A DNA stretch of 64,000 nt. It comes from Cantharellus purpuraceus. Its lineage: Eukaryota; Basidiomycota; Agaricomycetes; Cantharellales; Hydnaceae. The notes beneath the pieces were generated by a model. It worked only from the letters and a program-made list of their open reading frames with translations, was not told the DNA's origin and ran no database searches. Shown piece after piece: positions 12,201-24,979 of the stretch. The translations under genes were made by a program, and so were the position numbers. The first letter of the stretch is position 1, and every line of letters begins with the position of its first letter. The stretch lies in NCBI GenBank assembly GCA_025174535.1, contig JALBUN010000001.1, forward strand, positions 1,488,001 to 1,552,000, given 5' to 3'.

Positions 12201-12357
12201 GATTGCTGAGGGTGCCGTCAAGTGGATGGAGAAGACGATGCGGCCTGGGACGTGCGACGTACGCATTGTCAAGGGTGCAGGGCATGGCCTGATGTATAAT
12301 GGCGGCGTGGTGGTCGAAGCCCTCGAGTTCTTGAAGGAGGCTTGGTCTCGAAAATGA
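9237..12357 (+). CDS. Large alpha/beta-hydrolase with long disordered N-terminus
   Basis: Exons 9237-10870, 10944-11170 and 11234-12357; total 2985 nt (994 aa). Residues 1 to about 490 are Ser/Pro/Arg-rich and probably disordered. The hydrolase core follows: a strand/oxyanion region PVVVFLGLGCVRYIMGLYDE, then LRLITIDRWGLGRTD, the nucleophile elbow AHSAGAPYAM (Ser about residue 587), an acid motif VWYGEKDEK (Asp about 941) and GAGHGLMYNGG (His about 971). Between Ser and Asp lies an unusually long insertion, much of it Ser-rich and unlikely to fold. Substrate unknown. The start at 9237 (MATAVARSPPQRPPRKKHSF) gives a basic N-terminus; an upstream in-frame ATG at 9144 encodes Phe/Leu/Ser-rich leader-like sequence and is less likely. 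Confidence 0.85.
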
Positions 12358-13041
12358 TACACAAGGCACCTTATAGTGCAAGCCCTAATCTTTCTTTCGG
12401 CGGTTCCAGGCTTCCACGTACTCTTAGCATCTTTTGACGACTCATTATTACAGCCTTTGAACATATCTCAATCTCACAAACTTATTCCCATAATCTATCT
12501 GTCGCCCCTTCCCCCTGGATTGAACTTGATTGATTGGACGGAATGGACTCTTGCTACTCCTCACTTGTTTTGTCCCGTCCCTCACACATCTCCCATTACA
12601 TCTAGCCGGTCTTCTCTCTCACATTTCCTCTCTTTTACCATTTCTTTTCTTGTCCTCTTTTATTCTCCCCTATCTCATTTCTTGAGAAAGTTTTTTTCGG
12701 ATCTCTTCAATATTCTTGCTTGCCAGTTGTACCATTCCCCCCACCCCATTTCTGAATCTCGCGTCTCCCACTCATTAAAAGTACACCTGACACATTCCTG
12801 CAAAATCAACATAGTTTTTCTTCTGTGCGAGGAGTTTTGGCACATTGTGAACAACAGGTGAACGCATTACCTAGAGACTTTCTTTCCACGAGTCATAACT
12901 TTAACCTGGCAACGTGCGATGTTTTGTCTAGCAACCGAACTCGAAGAGGAGTGTTGACTAGCATTAGGCAGAGACATGGGAGTAATGCACAATGATGGGT
13001 ATTACTGCGCAGCCGGCATGAAATACCAAAAATAATCTGGT
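12358..13041. other. Convergent 3' intergenic region
   Basis: Lies between the hydrolase stop (+) and the LYS1 stop (-). It is strongly pyrimidine-rich at 12550-12700. A 161-codon frame on the plus strand is low-complexity Ser/Phe/Leu translation of CT-rich DNA and is not called as a gene. Confidence 0.5.
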
Positions 13042-14313
<1,272 letters not shown>

Positions 14314-14485
14314 TCAGTGAAAGAACGAAAACTCAATGACTCGTACCAAAACATTTAGACGCGCGTTAGGTGACTGGACGTGCCTAAAAGTTTAAATAAC
14401 TACATGTGGATAGGAGAAACTTGCCTTTTAAAAGCTATGAGAAGTGTAGTTCTGTTATATATACAATATTCCCCCGGTGGACTGC

Positions 14486-14558
14486 AGCAACTTGGCGCAG
14501 TAGGAAGCGCGCGGGGCCCATAACCCCGAAGTCCCAGGATCGAAACCTGGAGTTGCTA
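14486..14558 (+). tRNA. Initiator tRNA-Met (CAT), intronless
   Basis: A 73-nt cloverleaf. The acceptor arm AGCAACT (14486-14492) pairs perfectly with AGTTGCT (14551-14557), so the first pair is A1-U72, a hallmark of eukaryotic initiators. The anticodon loop CCCATAA has anticodon CAT at 14519-14521 and a C before it, as in higher-eukaryote initiators. The anticodon stem is GGGG/CCCC. The T-arm has GGATCGAAACC, with A in place of the usual T-psi, again initiator-specific. The discriminator base is A. The anticodon arm is the exact complement of the primer site of the Copia element at 45141. Confidence 0.95.
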
Positions 14559-14562
14559 CTTA

Positions 14563-14572
14563 TTTTCCTTTT
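14563..14572 (+). terminator. RNA polymerase III terminator of the tRNA
   Basis: Two T4 runs separated by CC begin 5 nt after the end of the tRNA. Pol III terminates on T runs of four or more. Confidence 0.7.
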
Positions 14573-14879
14573 CTTGAACGTTTTGCTTGACTCATCAACA
14601 TTTTCTCTAGCTTTTCGGCTGTTCTCACTCTTAACTGTTAAATCTGGTTTTCTTTTTTACAGCCGATTTCTTTAACGACTTGGAAAACAAGGAGTTATAT
14701 CCATGGCGTACGACTACCAGTACAAGTTGACAAGTCCAAGCTTCAGAAAACAAAACAGAACACCGATATAATAACATGACAACACGAAGTAACATAAGGG
14801 GCTAATCAAGTTAGATCATTTATATATGTGGAAGATAAGGATATCACAGAGCACATTGCAATGCTCCCCATTCTCCACA
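14573..14879. other. Intergenic, no gene supported
   Basis: Lies between the tRNA and the 3' end of the minus-strand membrane-protein gene. AT-rich, probably the 3' UTR of that gene. Confidence 0.5.
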
Positions 14880-17800
14880 TCACAAACTGAAAAATCCATC
14901 ACTTTGGAGGGCATCCACCACTTCCTGGACGCTGCTGGAGTTAGTAGGTCCGGCTGTCAGCGAACCAGCAGCAGACCAGATCTCCTCGAACAAATTATCC
15001 GGTGATGAACCTTCGTGAACAGCTTGGGGAGAAAACGTGCTTTGTGCCCAGACAATTATCGCCGATGATGACGACTGCTGTAGCGCCCAGCGCCGGAAAG
15101 CCTGGGCTTGAGACGAGCCAAAGAAAAGAGAACCAGAGGATGTGGAAAAACTGGACGAATACGAAGAGAAGTCAGAGAGAAATATATCACCGAACATGGC
15201 CACCTCCACTGTCGGGAGAGATGTAGCATTGAATAAGCTGGAACTGGAAGGGGGAGGAGCAGATGGGGAGGAAAGAACAAATTTGGCTGCTTCCGTTGCC
15301 AGGGCAGTAGTCGGGAAGGATTGGAGCCACTCCAATGCAATGTGATTTAGATGCGACACGGTCCCGAACTCGCGAGAATCCACGTCAAACAACGTCAAAT
15401 TGATGTTAGTCGAAGCGGGAAGCGCGCTGAGGAGTTCGCCGACGTGCAAAACGGCGCGTGAGGCTGCGTCAGAGGTGAGAACAGCTGACTGTTTGGCGAC
15501 GCCGCTACGAGAATCGCTAAAGGGAAGTCGGGTCCTTAAAATGTCCAATACGCCGTATACCGGACGGTTAGCGAAGCAACTCGAATCAAAACTAGAAGCT
15601 GTCGAATTGAGTGGGGTGAGGCCAAACGCCGTGGTTTCCACATTGTTAATTTGTTGTAGTTGTGCTGAGCTGAGACCGGGGTAACATCCAATCGCAGGGG
15701 GGAATGAAAGAGTCCTATTGACAGCATTAGTGAGGAGGTCGCTAATGGCCTGTCCTCCTCTTGGGGAAGAGGTTGCATCAAAAGGGAGCAGAATTGGAGC
15801 CGACTTGAATGCCAATAAGAAGGTGGGTAAGTCACTCGAACTGAGTGACAATACCGATCGCCAATATGTGCTCAATGCTACTTGCCGCTGTGTGGAAGAG
15901 GCTGCAAAATTCCACGTCAGTATAAGGCTCCGAAATAGACGTGATTCACATACCACTCGCAAAAGAGTACATACGATCCAATGCGTCTTGAGATATGCTG
16001 TTGAGCCTCGAGAGTTGATCCGACGAGGGCGATCCATCAACTTTGAACGTTAAGGGAGGCAGGGTTACCGTCTGGTTCGCAAAATTGAATATATAGCCCG
16101 ATGACGACACAGAGAACTGGCCAGTTGGGTCCGCTACGATGCCATCCTTACTGTGCAACGAGTTGAACGGCAGTTGTGCCAAGGCTAATTGCATAGACCG
16201 AACCGCATCAATGTCGCCTGACTTGAAGAGGGTCCAAAGCAAAGCAGCCTGGGCCCATTCTGTACGGTTTGACGAGACAGTCGCGTCTAGAGCAGACCCG
16301 ACGTCCACTAGATTTGCCTGAAATGCACAATTGGACGTAGTGGGCGTCCCCTGTGACTCCCATATGACAAGGGCGATTCCTTGGCTTGTGACATCAGCTG
16401 AGAACAATTGAGAAGTTGCAGGGACTAGGGCATTTAAAGCACCAGCCAAAGGTGCAGCACAGGTACCAGACAACGACGAAGGACAAGTGCAGGTAGCGTC
16501 TATTTATGCAAACGTTTAAGCGGGGCAGGTACGCCATATTATTACCGTACACACCTAAGTTGCATTGAACGCCGGTCCTGTTACCGCCACAACTAGTGGG
16601 CGTATCATCGGGGCGCATGCGACCTAACGTCAAGCCCAACGAAGCACCGAGAATGATTGCCAACATCACTACGCCCATCGCCACGAATAAAATCCATCTT
16701 CTGGACTTGGTGCCGATCATCGGTCGGAAAGGCCTCAAGAAACGAGATGGATCACTGTCCGAGAAGTTGCTCACACCTCGTACACCATAGACGGACGTCT
16801 CGTTTGATTTTGAACCATCGCGTCGACGACTGGATTTCCTCTTGGCAATTTTTACCGAGTCTGCGGTGAGCACGTCAAACTTGCCAATCGAGCTGTAGAA
16901 TGTCATTCCAGCACCATCATCGTCTTCGCGATGTTCAGGCGACCACTTTTCACAGGTAATGTCACTCCATCCCTGAGGCTCCCCTTGTCCAACGAGCGAA
17001 ATCTTGCTTTTCTGGTACTGCCCCAGCTCGAGGATGGGCGATGCGTTCCCTGTCTGGGCTTTGTGAACGGGAAGTTGAGGCTCGTTGCGATCAACGTAAG
17101 CGTTAACCAAAACGTTTGTTGGAGAAGGCGACAAAGCAGGTATTGGAGGAAGAGGTTTCTTCTTGAACCAAGCCAAACGAGATGAAACTGCGGACAGAGT
17201 CGACTTGTGGGAAACTCTGGTGACCTTGGAAGTGACCGTGGATGCTTTAGACTTGGCAGTGATGTATGAAACGACAGACTTGACGGAACCCGTAGTATTT
17301 GAGGGTCGATGTTTAGGAGCGTTATCGGAAGCCTGGGCACTCAATGACGTGTTGTGGTTGATGTCCCAGAAGGTGGGTCCATATCCGGTCACTTCATCAT
17401 AAGGCAAGTAGGCCCGCTCCTCCTCGTCCTGCGCGTCCCCGCTGAGATACACACTCTTGGCCGATTCCGACATATCCGTATGATGATGATGGGAAGGTGG
17501 GGACTCGATAGAGGGTGGATGCCTTGGAGACGCGGGGGCAACCATGTCAGGCTCAAAACCTGACGTAGGGCTGCTCGCATCGAGGTGCAGACGGTCCTGC
17601 ACTCTCTCTCTGCCCGCATGACGGTCGACGGACATGGAGCGAACAACCACGGCAGTAGCCGTTCCAACCACTGTAGGCCGTGTCGTATCACCAATCTTTG
17701 CGATCACGGGGGCTGTCGCATCCCATACCCTGCTGGCGGTCTGAACTTCCCCTACCATATCGAATGCGAATTCCTCATCATCATGCACGCTGTCTGACGA

Positions 17801-19999
17801 TACATTGTTCGATTCATAAGAATATTCCGAGTGGGATCGTGATTCAGACGACAGCTTCTTTGTTTGGGAACCCTCATGCGATGAAGTACGTCGAGAATCA
17901 AGTATCGGAGACACGATCGAGGTATCGTGTTGTGTGACAGTAGGACTTGCATTTGACGAACCAGGAAGATCATTCGACGATTCAGCATCGTGGACAGTGG
18001 GCTGGGCCTGCGCGGACGGTTCGTTCTTTTCCTCAGCCGTGGGATCCCGCTCATGCTCCTTGGAACGCGAGGAAGACGAACCTGCAGCCGAAGCTGCATG
18101 TTGCAACACCACAGTGACTGGCGACTGATTCGTCTGTGCAGCCGGCTTTGTCGTGCCAGACCGAGGATAGCGATGCTGTCGCACTCTCGGCGATCCAATC
18201 CGCGACGAAGTTGCCGTCGGTCCTCCCATAACAGTTGGTGATGATCCCGATGACGGTCCAATGGGTAGCCGGGCTGCAATTGATTGGCTGGTTGACGCCT
18301 TCCGCACCGTAGGGAGATGCTTCGCTTGTGCCTGTGCAAAGCCGCGCAACTTCTGGGGAGACGTCGAATCAATAAAGCTGTCCATTGACAATGGCGTGCT
18401 AGGCACGAGCGGATGTGGACTGCCGTGACCCCACGTCACATTTTCAGGCACTGCGAGTAATTGGGAATGGGGAGAAACGGAGGCAGGCAATGGCGACGGT
18501 TGGTCCAAGTAGATCTTGTCCCCGCCTTTTGCCAAAATTGACGACGGAATGGGACTTCGTGATTGTGTTTTAGGAGACTCAGTGTCCGGACTATCCTCCT
18601 CTTGTGGTAACGCAGACCCAGCATCGGGTGTCCGTGGACTCAGAATATCCTCCAAAGCCACCGAGCGCTCGCTCAGTGACACAGACATGGGGGCAAAGCC
18701 GGGGGAAGCGAGGGCTAGATTCGACTCCGGGGCAAGACGCATCTCACTCCCTCTAATATGCCTGCCTAAACCATGTGGATCATCCACCGACAACGTGGGA
18801 GATCGAGGGGAGTCTGGAAGTCGAAGGAATTGCGCACGAGGGGACGACGTTCCTGATATGTCCGTGAACATCAGTCAACAGCACGACTACGAAACTTCCT
18901 CACCTGGTTGTTTCAGCATCTCTGTAATAAAGTCCGTGGAAAGAAGCTGCTCTTCGCTAATGTCCATACCCATATCTGTGACACCAGCCTTACGGGCAAT
19001 GTGCGAGTAGCGAGCGGACTCCCGGGGAGATTCCCGTTTAGAGGGTGGAACAGGCAGTGGGGAACGAGGGGGCTGAGGCGAGATACTCTGTGGCGATAAG
19101 GGGGCCTGGACAGACATGCTTTGCGGAGAGTGAGGATACTCATTGCGATTGGGATCAGAAACCAGCTTGACCTCGTCTTGCTGCGTCGCAAACGACGACT
19201 CTGTTCGGAGTGGAGAATGAGATCGCGCTGGAGCAGTATCTCGAACGTATGCAGGGCGGGGGGGTTGAAGCGGTGAGGATCTGCCGCTGCTAGACAGCCA
19301 ATCCCGACTCGTCAGTATCCCTGCCGTGGTCGGTGTTTCAGAACGAGACACGTCTGCGGCTTTAGGTGCATCCTTGTACGCGGCATACTGGGAGAAACGA
19401 GCAGGCACCGAAAGCCGTGATCGCTCGTAACCAAGCTTTAGATCCTCGAAGCTGCGCGACGTCTGCAGCTCTGTGCGCTGAGGAGGTTGATCCAACTGAG
19501 AGGTCATTTTTGACTGGGAACCCGACGAGTGAGAGCCTGTAAGAAATGTCTTTAGCGACCTTGGGCTTCCCAAAAGCCCTTGTCCGCTCGAACGAGGTGG
19601 CTCTTGCATTGGCAACGCAAACTCCGACTGGGGACTTTGAGAGCGAGGGGTCGTTGGCGTGGTGGAAAAATGCAAAGACCGTGGGGTGCGGGGGGACGCG
19701 GGAATAGGCGGAAGAGACGACGGGGGAGCGGGGAATTCACTGCAATGGAGGGACGTGACATCGGAGTGCGATGTCATGTCCGATCGTGAAGATTCCAGGC
19801 TGTTTCGTGCATTGGGGGATGAGGAAGAAGAAGCAATTTTTGAATTGGGTGTAAGGGAGCGAGGAGACAAGGAAGAGGACGAAATTGCAAGGGGAAAAGG
19901 TGGCGCTTTACGGACGGAGGGGTGTGGGTCCGGAGGGGAGGGCGATGCTCGATGCGACAGAGTGTCGCTCGTGACAGAGGCATTGGGGGGCGACGACAT
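14880..19999 (-). CDS. Giant single-pass membrane protein with disordered N-terminus (unknown)
   Basis: Minus strand, exons 19999-18904, 18852-16555, 16499-15954 and 15901-14880; 4962 nt (1653 aa). Phases agree at all three introns. Two long frames separated by 15 bp (ends at 18887 and starts at 18871) are joined by a clean 51-bp GTGAGG...CAG intron that removes the stop between them, so I call one gene. Residues 1 to about 1080 are Ser/Pro/Thr-rich and probably cytosolic and disordered. One transmembrane segment follows (RRWILFVAMGVVMLAIILGA, about residues 1083-1105). The C-terminal 550 residues are Cys-containing near the membrane (CGGNRTGVQCN, ATCTCPSS) and carry many N-x-S/T sites, suggesting an exoplasmic glycosylated domain. 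No family recognised. Confidence 0.72.
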
Positions 20000-21003
20000 C
20001 AGACGATGCTAATGGCGATTCAATGCGCTGACACCCTGAAGACGGCATACATGGGGAACGCAACGTGTCCAGCAGTGAGCAGTGGTGAGAAAGGTGGTCA
20101 TTAGGATAACAGATTATCGGAAATTGCGAAAGGGAAGCTACTCACGAAGATAGTTGTGAGAGACGAGCACCCAAGCTCCCATTCAAGCGACCTGACGCTG
20201 AGGATGGAACCCCTGTATGCGTTCCCTGTTGAGGTGAAGCTTCGAGAAGAACTTATATAAGTAGGGCGAGGAACGTGCTGAGATCAAGAGATGATGAGTG
20301 ACATCTGGCTGTTGTCAACAAGTTAAAATGACATGAGATAAGTACCTAGTTGTTGCGACGTGGGCAACGAAGTGAAGGGGCCCTGATAGAAGAGAACGGG
20401 AAAGGAGCGACAGCGAGGAAAGATGTTATGGACAGAGATGAAGAAACAGGAAAAGAGGTAACTAGGGCAAAATGTCTGGGGAGTGAGATCGGACATGTAA
20501 TATTGTGCACAAACATCCAGTGATCACACTACTAAGCGCTGGCAAGTAACCGATGCGGCACCTATTTCCAGCGTGAGAGGAAACGCTTATCCTCGTCAAA
20601 TTAGATGACGCTTGGCGGCCGTGCCACATGCACACACGCGATGGACAGAAAAAGATGGTATTTACGAGCCTGCTTCAGGCCATACCCGGCGATATCTGAT
20701 GTTACGAGGCATGTGAGATGTAAGGACGCCGATTCGTCGCAAGTATAAGGAAAGGAGGAGAGTAACGGAAGAAAAAAGACCACGAAACATCGAGTAAAAC
20801 ACGCGTAGTACGGGCATGACTGTAATAAGGGAGGAGCATCGAGTTTATGTGTAAGTTCAGGAGTACGCGGGACATTAGAATTTTGTTCGTGATGTCATCA
20901 AAAAGGTGTGTGTGGAGAAGGTTCTCGAGCCAGACCATGGCACCACGCAGGCCAGCGGACTCGTCACCGAAAGCGAACATGGATGGACATGATGCGACGT
21001 CCT
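20000..21003. other. Intergenic, promoter side of the membrane-protein gene
   Basis: No supported gene. A symmetrical TATATA lies at 20254-20259, about 255 bp upstream of the minus-strand start at 19999. The reading frame that follows the Rac stop codon on the minus strand (to about 20702) is read-through of the 3' UTR. Confidence 0.45.
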
Positions 21004-21982
21004 CTATGCAATGATGCACTTGGGTCCAGTTCTCCTTGGCGGTGGTTTTGCGGGCGGGGACACTAGAGATGATACCATTAACCTCCAGACATGTCATCGT
21101 TCGCGTCCATTACTCACATACGGCCCGGATTGCCTCATCAAACACGTTCTTCAAGCCTTTCTGGGTCAACGCCGAGCATTCGAGGTACTTGACCGCGCCA
21201 ATGTCTTTCTGCATGTTTACCCCTTGCATGTACGTGATAGGCGCCATACGTCTGTGCAAAGAGCGGGTAAGCATGGCCAGAGTGATAGGCGCGTCGAGAC
21301 GTACCGCTCTCGCAACTTTTCGATAGTTGCGGGATCCTCACGCAAATCCAGTTTGGTGCCAACAAGGACGATGGATGTCGATGGTGCATGATGAGATATT
21401 TCTGGGAACCACTGCGACCAAACACAAGAGATGAGGTGCCCAACCACTGGCGGAGAGTATGTCGGCTTACTTTCGTCCTGACGTTCTCATAACTTGGGGG
21501 GCTGACGAGCGAGAAACAGATCAGGAAGACATCCGTTTGCGGATATGATAGCGGACGGAGTCGGTCGTAATCTTCTTGTCCAGCGGTATCCCATAGACCA
21601 AGGGAGATGGTTTTGCCATCTACCATGACGTTTGCAGAGTAATTATCGAAGACTATCGAGCATTAGAACAAGAGATGAGCGAGTGACGGAAAGGGCTTGC
21701 ACACCTGTAGGGATGTATTCTCCCTGGCAACAAAAGGTGGTTAATCGAAAGGGAGGATATGATGCGAAGGGCTTACGGGAAAGGCATTTGTGGTATAGGA
21801 GATAAGAAGACACGTCTGCAGGCATTGCGAAATGATGAATCGCTGCGGGCCACTGCAGGCACAGACCACAGACCTTCCCAACGGCTCCATCACCAACCAC
21901 GACACCTGTGGGACACGGCAGACGGTGCTTCAGCCGTGATCGGGACAGGGGAAAGGGACGACGCACATTTGATGGCCTGCAT
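21004..21982 (-). CDS. rac1: Rac-type Rho-family small GTPase
   Basis: Minus strand with eight small exons: 21982-21967, 21905-21874, 21815-21777, 21723-21705, 21652-21471, 21411-21305, 21251-21118 and 21062-21004. Total 588 nt (195 aa). A membrane-tethered GTP switch for polarity, actin and NADPH oxidase in fungi. Features in order: [16 protein letters not shown] (P-loop), [25 protein letters not shown] (switch I/effector), [18 protein letters not shown] (switch II), a Rho-type insert after [41 protein letters not shown], and a Pro/Arg tail ending CIIA. The last intron must use GTGAGT at 21117 to reach the CaaX box. The effector sequence and YMQG stretch favour Rac over Cdc42. All nucleotide-binding residues are present. 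Confidence 0.93.
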
Positions 21983-23042
21983 ATTTGCTTTCTATTGGCC
22001 TTGACTGATGTAACCGAGAGTGAAACTGGGTGTAGAGACGGTCAATCCTGAGAGGACCAGAGGTGAGGTGCGAGCGCGACGGTGCGAGGGTGCGAGGGTG
22101 TTTGGATAGGAGAAGGTGAAATAGGACAAAAGTCATGACAGTCAGCGAGCAGCGACACTGGAGGACGTGCGTTGCGTCGAGCGCACCTTTGCTGAGCTGA
22201 CAGGAGAAACGGACGGTAGACAGGAGAGCGGGAGGAGCAGTGCGGGGACAAAAGACCTCACTGGCGACTGGATCTAGTTCTCACGCTCTGCCACTCCCCT
22301 GGAATGGGCCGTGCTCAACGCAACGCATTTGTCTACGCTCCTTTTAATCTAGCTACTCCTTCTTTTGCTCGCTACATCTGCGCAGGCATCTAAACCCGTC
22401 GTCGTCGCAGTCGCAAGCGCTCCCAACAAAGTAACAGCTCGACTCTTCTGGCGTGCAACGCAGCATCGACCTTGTGTCTCTGGCCACATCACACAGCACA
22501 GCTGTCCCGGGGATGTAGTCTATGCGTCTCCGTGTCGCACGCGTCCCATAGCTGCCATCTATTGCCTGTACATCACCCCCAGACTGCAGCCTGCAGCGGA
22601 CAGGGACGTCCACATAAGAGTCTGAGCTGCACAACCGCAAACACGGCCATACACGCTCCCGAGGACTGCTCTCACCACGGCCCACGGCACCACCTCCACC
22701 CTCTCCATAACTTCCCTTGGCCACCTTCATAGCCTATAGGTCATGCAAGGCCTCGTCTGCGGCAACCGCGAGACAGCCCTTCTGAAAAGGGAAAGAAGCA
22801 GTCCATCAGGGAGCCTGTGGAAATGATGGTGATCGAGCAGCAAAAGCAGGCGTCGTGTTGAAGCTATGAGCTATCCGTCGGTACCTTGTTCCCGGCTTTT
22901 AGTGCCCGTGTACGACATAAGTACTCGATATATAATTGGACCCTAATAGTTTACTTGGAATGTTCTGTCCGTTATTAGCACCTCTAATGATCATCCGCAT
23001 TCCTTGATCCAATCTGCACCTACACAAAGGCATTAGCCAGAT
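21983..23042. other. Intergenic, no gene supported
   Basis: Holds the upstream region of the Rac gene and the 3' flank of the fucosyltransferase-like gene. Overlapping frames of 86-125 codons at 22353-22732 on both strands do not match any family I know and lack a convincing splice model. Confidence 0.45.
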
Positions 23043-24699
23043 TCACTCAGACGGAGAAAAGCAACCCACCAGCTCCCCATACCCCCCATTCCAGTCCTCC
23101 ACCCGCCGCTTCGCAACTAGACTCATCGTGCTCCGGTCCGTCCCCACAAACCCAACCCCCAGACTCTGCGCCACCGCATCTACCAGCGGCACATACCACT
23201 TGCCATACCGCGCCTCCGTCTCCTCCGCAGCATGGTCCACGCGCCGCCACCCCAGCGCCACCACCTCCTCCCACCACCCCGCGTCCGTCTCGTCGCTCGT
23301 CACCAGCACATTGTGCACCGGCACCAACACGTTGCGCTGCGTGAAGAGCGTAGCAGAGACGTCCCCGACACGCCGCGCGAACGCAGCAAGGGGCGGAAAA
23401 CACTCGTCCGCCGACGCGTGCCCACACGCCGCCGTAAAGTCGCCCCGGCGTACGTGCACCGCGATATACTGCACCGATAGTCAGTTCGGCCGGGACCGGC
23501 GTATGCAGGCGCCGCTACTCACGAGTGGCACCTCGTCACCCTCCTCTGCACCGAGCGCGCGCTGGATAAATCCCAACGCGAGCCGTTCCAGCCGTGGCGA
23601 CCACCGCGCATGCTGCCCCACCACGCGCCAGGCAGGGCTCCACTCGTGCCACCACTCATCGCTGTCCTGCGCACCGATATAATACAAAAAGTCAAAACAC
23701 AATAGACGCTCGTCAGGGGCGAGAATAGCCCCAGATCGCGGTGCAGGGGTCTGTGGGGGGTTCTCCGCCAGTGCGGCGGTGCGACGAGTGGAGAAGCCAA
23801 GCTTTGCGAGGGTCCAGAAGGGAACCCAGTACCCGCTAATAGTTACCGAGGACTCGGGGATCATGGTGTATGCCAGATCTGAGGGACGAGAGGTGAGCGG
23901 CATGTGATATGGGGGGATGGGGGGTGACGCACCGAGATGCAGCTCGTGTGGGATCTGGCTGCCGCGCGGTGAGTGGTCCGGGGCGCCGACGAGGCCCCAG
24001 ATGGACCAGCATCCCAGCTCGTCAAACTCGGTGCTGTTCTCGCGCTTGACGTCGCGCCACTCGAGGAGGGGTGCGTTGATTGCGGCGGCGAGACGCGGGA
24101 CGTCGAAGACGTCGCCAAAGGGAGGAAAGCCGCCGTCGTAGGCGACGTGGGAGGGCGCAAAGGGCGGGATGATGGGGGTGCGCGCGGTGAGGAGGCCGAG
24201 GTATATCAGGTTGATGTAGGTCATAAAGTCGTTCGTCCAGCCAGCGGCGATCCATGCTGTAACGTACTGCGTGTCATTGCGGAGGTTGTCTGCGGGGGAA
24301 AGAGGCTCAACAGGACGTTCAGGGTGGATGCGACGGGGACATGCCTTGAAGGTGTGCAGTGGGCTCGCCGTTGACCGACTGCGCGACCTGGGCTCTCCAT
24401 GCATTCTCGAGCTCAGACTTGGGCTGGTCTGGTTCGACGCCCAGCACTGGTGCCGCCGCACCGCCCGGCGCAGGAGGGATGTTGATGAGTCTGTGCCCCT
24501 GGGAGAAGAGCAGGGCGGCGACGGCGGTGAGCAAGCCGACGCCCGTCAACACCAAGAGCGTCACGCTGAGAGGATGTCGTCGCCGTGCGCGCGACGGGCG
24601 GTGGTGACGAGGTGGAAAGTACTCAAACTCGTACTCGTCCTCGCCAATATTCGTCGCAATGTGCTTGGGAGGAAGCAGGGGCGCCGAGGTCGTCTCCAT
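23043..24699 (-). CDS. O-fucosyltransferase-like type II membrane protein
   Basis: Minus strand, exons 24699-24345, 24289-23933, 23878-23523 and 23468-23043; 1494 nt (497 aa). A short basic cytosolic tail precedes a signal anchor around residues 43-65 (SVTLLVLTGVGLLTAVAALL), giving Golgi/ER type II topology. The lumenal part carries YIAVHVRRGDF, the H-x-RRGD fucosyltransferase motif that binds GDP-fucose, and a late TDRSTMSLVAKRRVEDWNGG block. Both are as expected for the GT65/GT68-like fold. Intron 1 appears to use a GC donor (GCATGT at 24344) and is the only in-phase solution I found. The gene sits head-to-head with a GDP-fucose-transporter-like gene. The acceptor substrate is unknown, and the enzyme class is inferred from the motifs. 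Confidence 0.75.
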
Positions 24700-24979
24700 C
24701 GATGGTGACGGGAAGTGAGGTGCCCGGGCTGTCTGAGGGAGCCATCACTGGCAGGTGGAATCTTATCACAAAAGAGGAAATCTACATAAATTTAAAAACA
24801 TATGTTGCTAATCCAGATCGGCCACCCGTGAATTCTACGCCCAAGGCTTTTTTGTTAATCTTGCACGGATTCCCCAGGGGCTGAATAGACCCCGGCCACC
24901 CGACCCTTCCGCCGTCCCTCCGTACAAAAGCTGCACGCTCCATGTCTTTGCCGCCTCAAGTCGCCTCCAAGACGACGCT
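24700..24979. promoter_or_regulatory. Bidirectional promoter of the fucosylation gene pair
   Basis: The 280-bp gap between the divergent starts at 24699 (-) and 24980 (+). Contains an AT-rich stretch near 24766-24810. A shared promoter is inferred from spacing; no specific factor site is claimed. Confidence 0.45.

Noticed and set aside
12376..12861. 161-codon plus-strand frame after the hydrolase
   Set aside because: Translation of CT-rich DNA, low-complexity Ser/Phe/Leu, within a convergent 3' region.
18871..18887. Two separate minus-strand genes with a 15-bp gap
   Set aside because: A phase-correct 51-bp GT-AG intron removes the stop and joins them, and such a short intergenic gap on the same strand is implausible here.
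22353..22732. Overlapping frames of 86-125 codons on both strands
   Set aside because: No known domain, no start context and mutually exclusive; GC-rich intergenic DNA often gives such frames.
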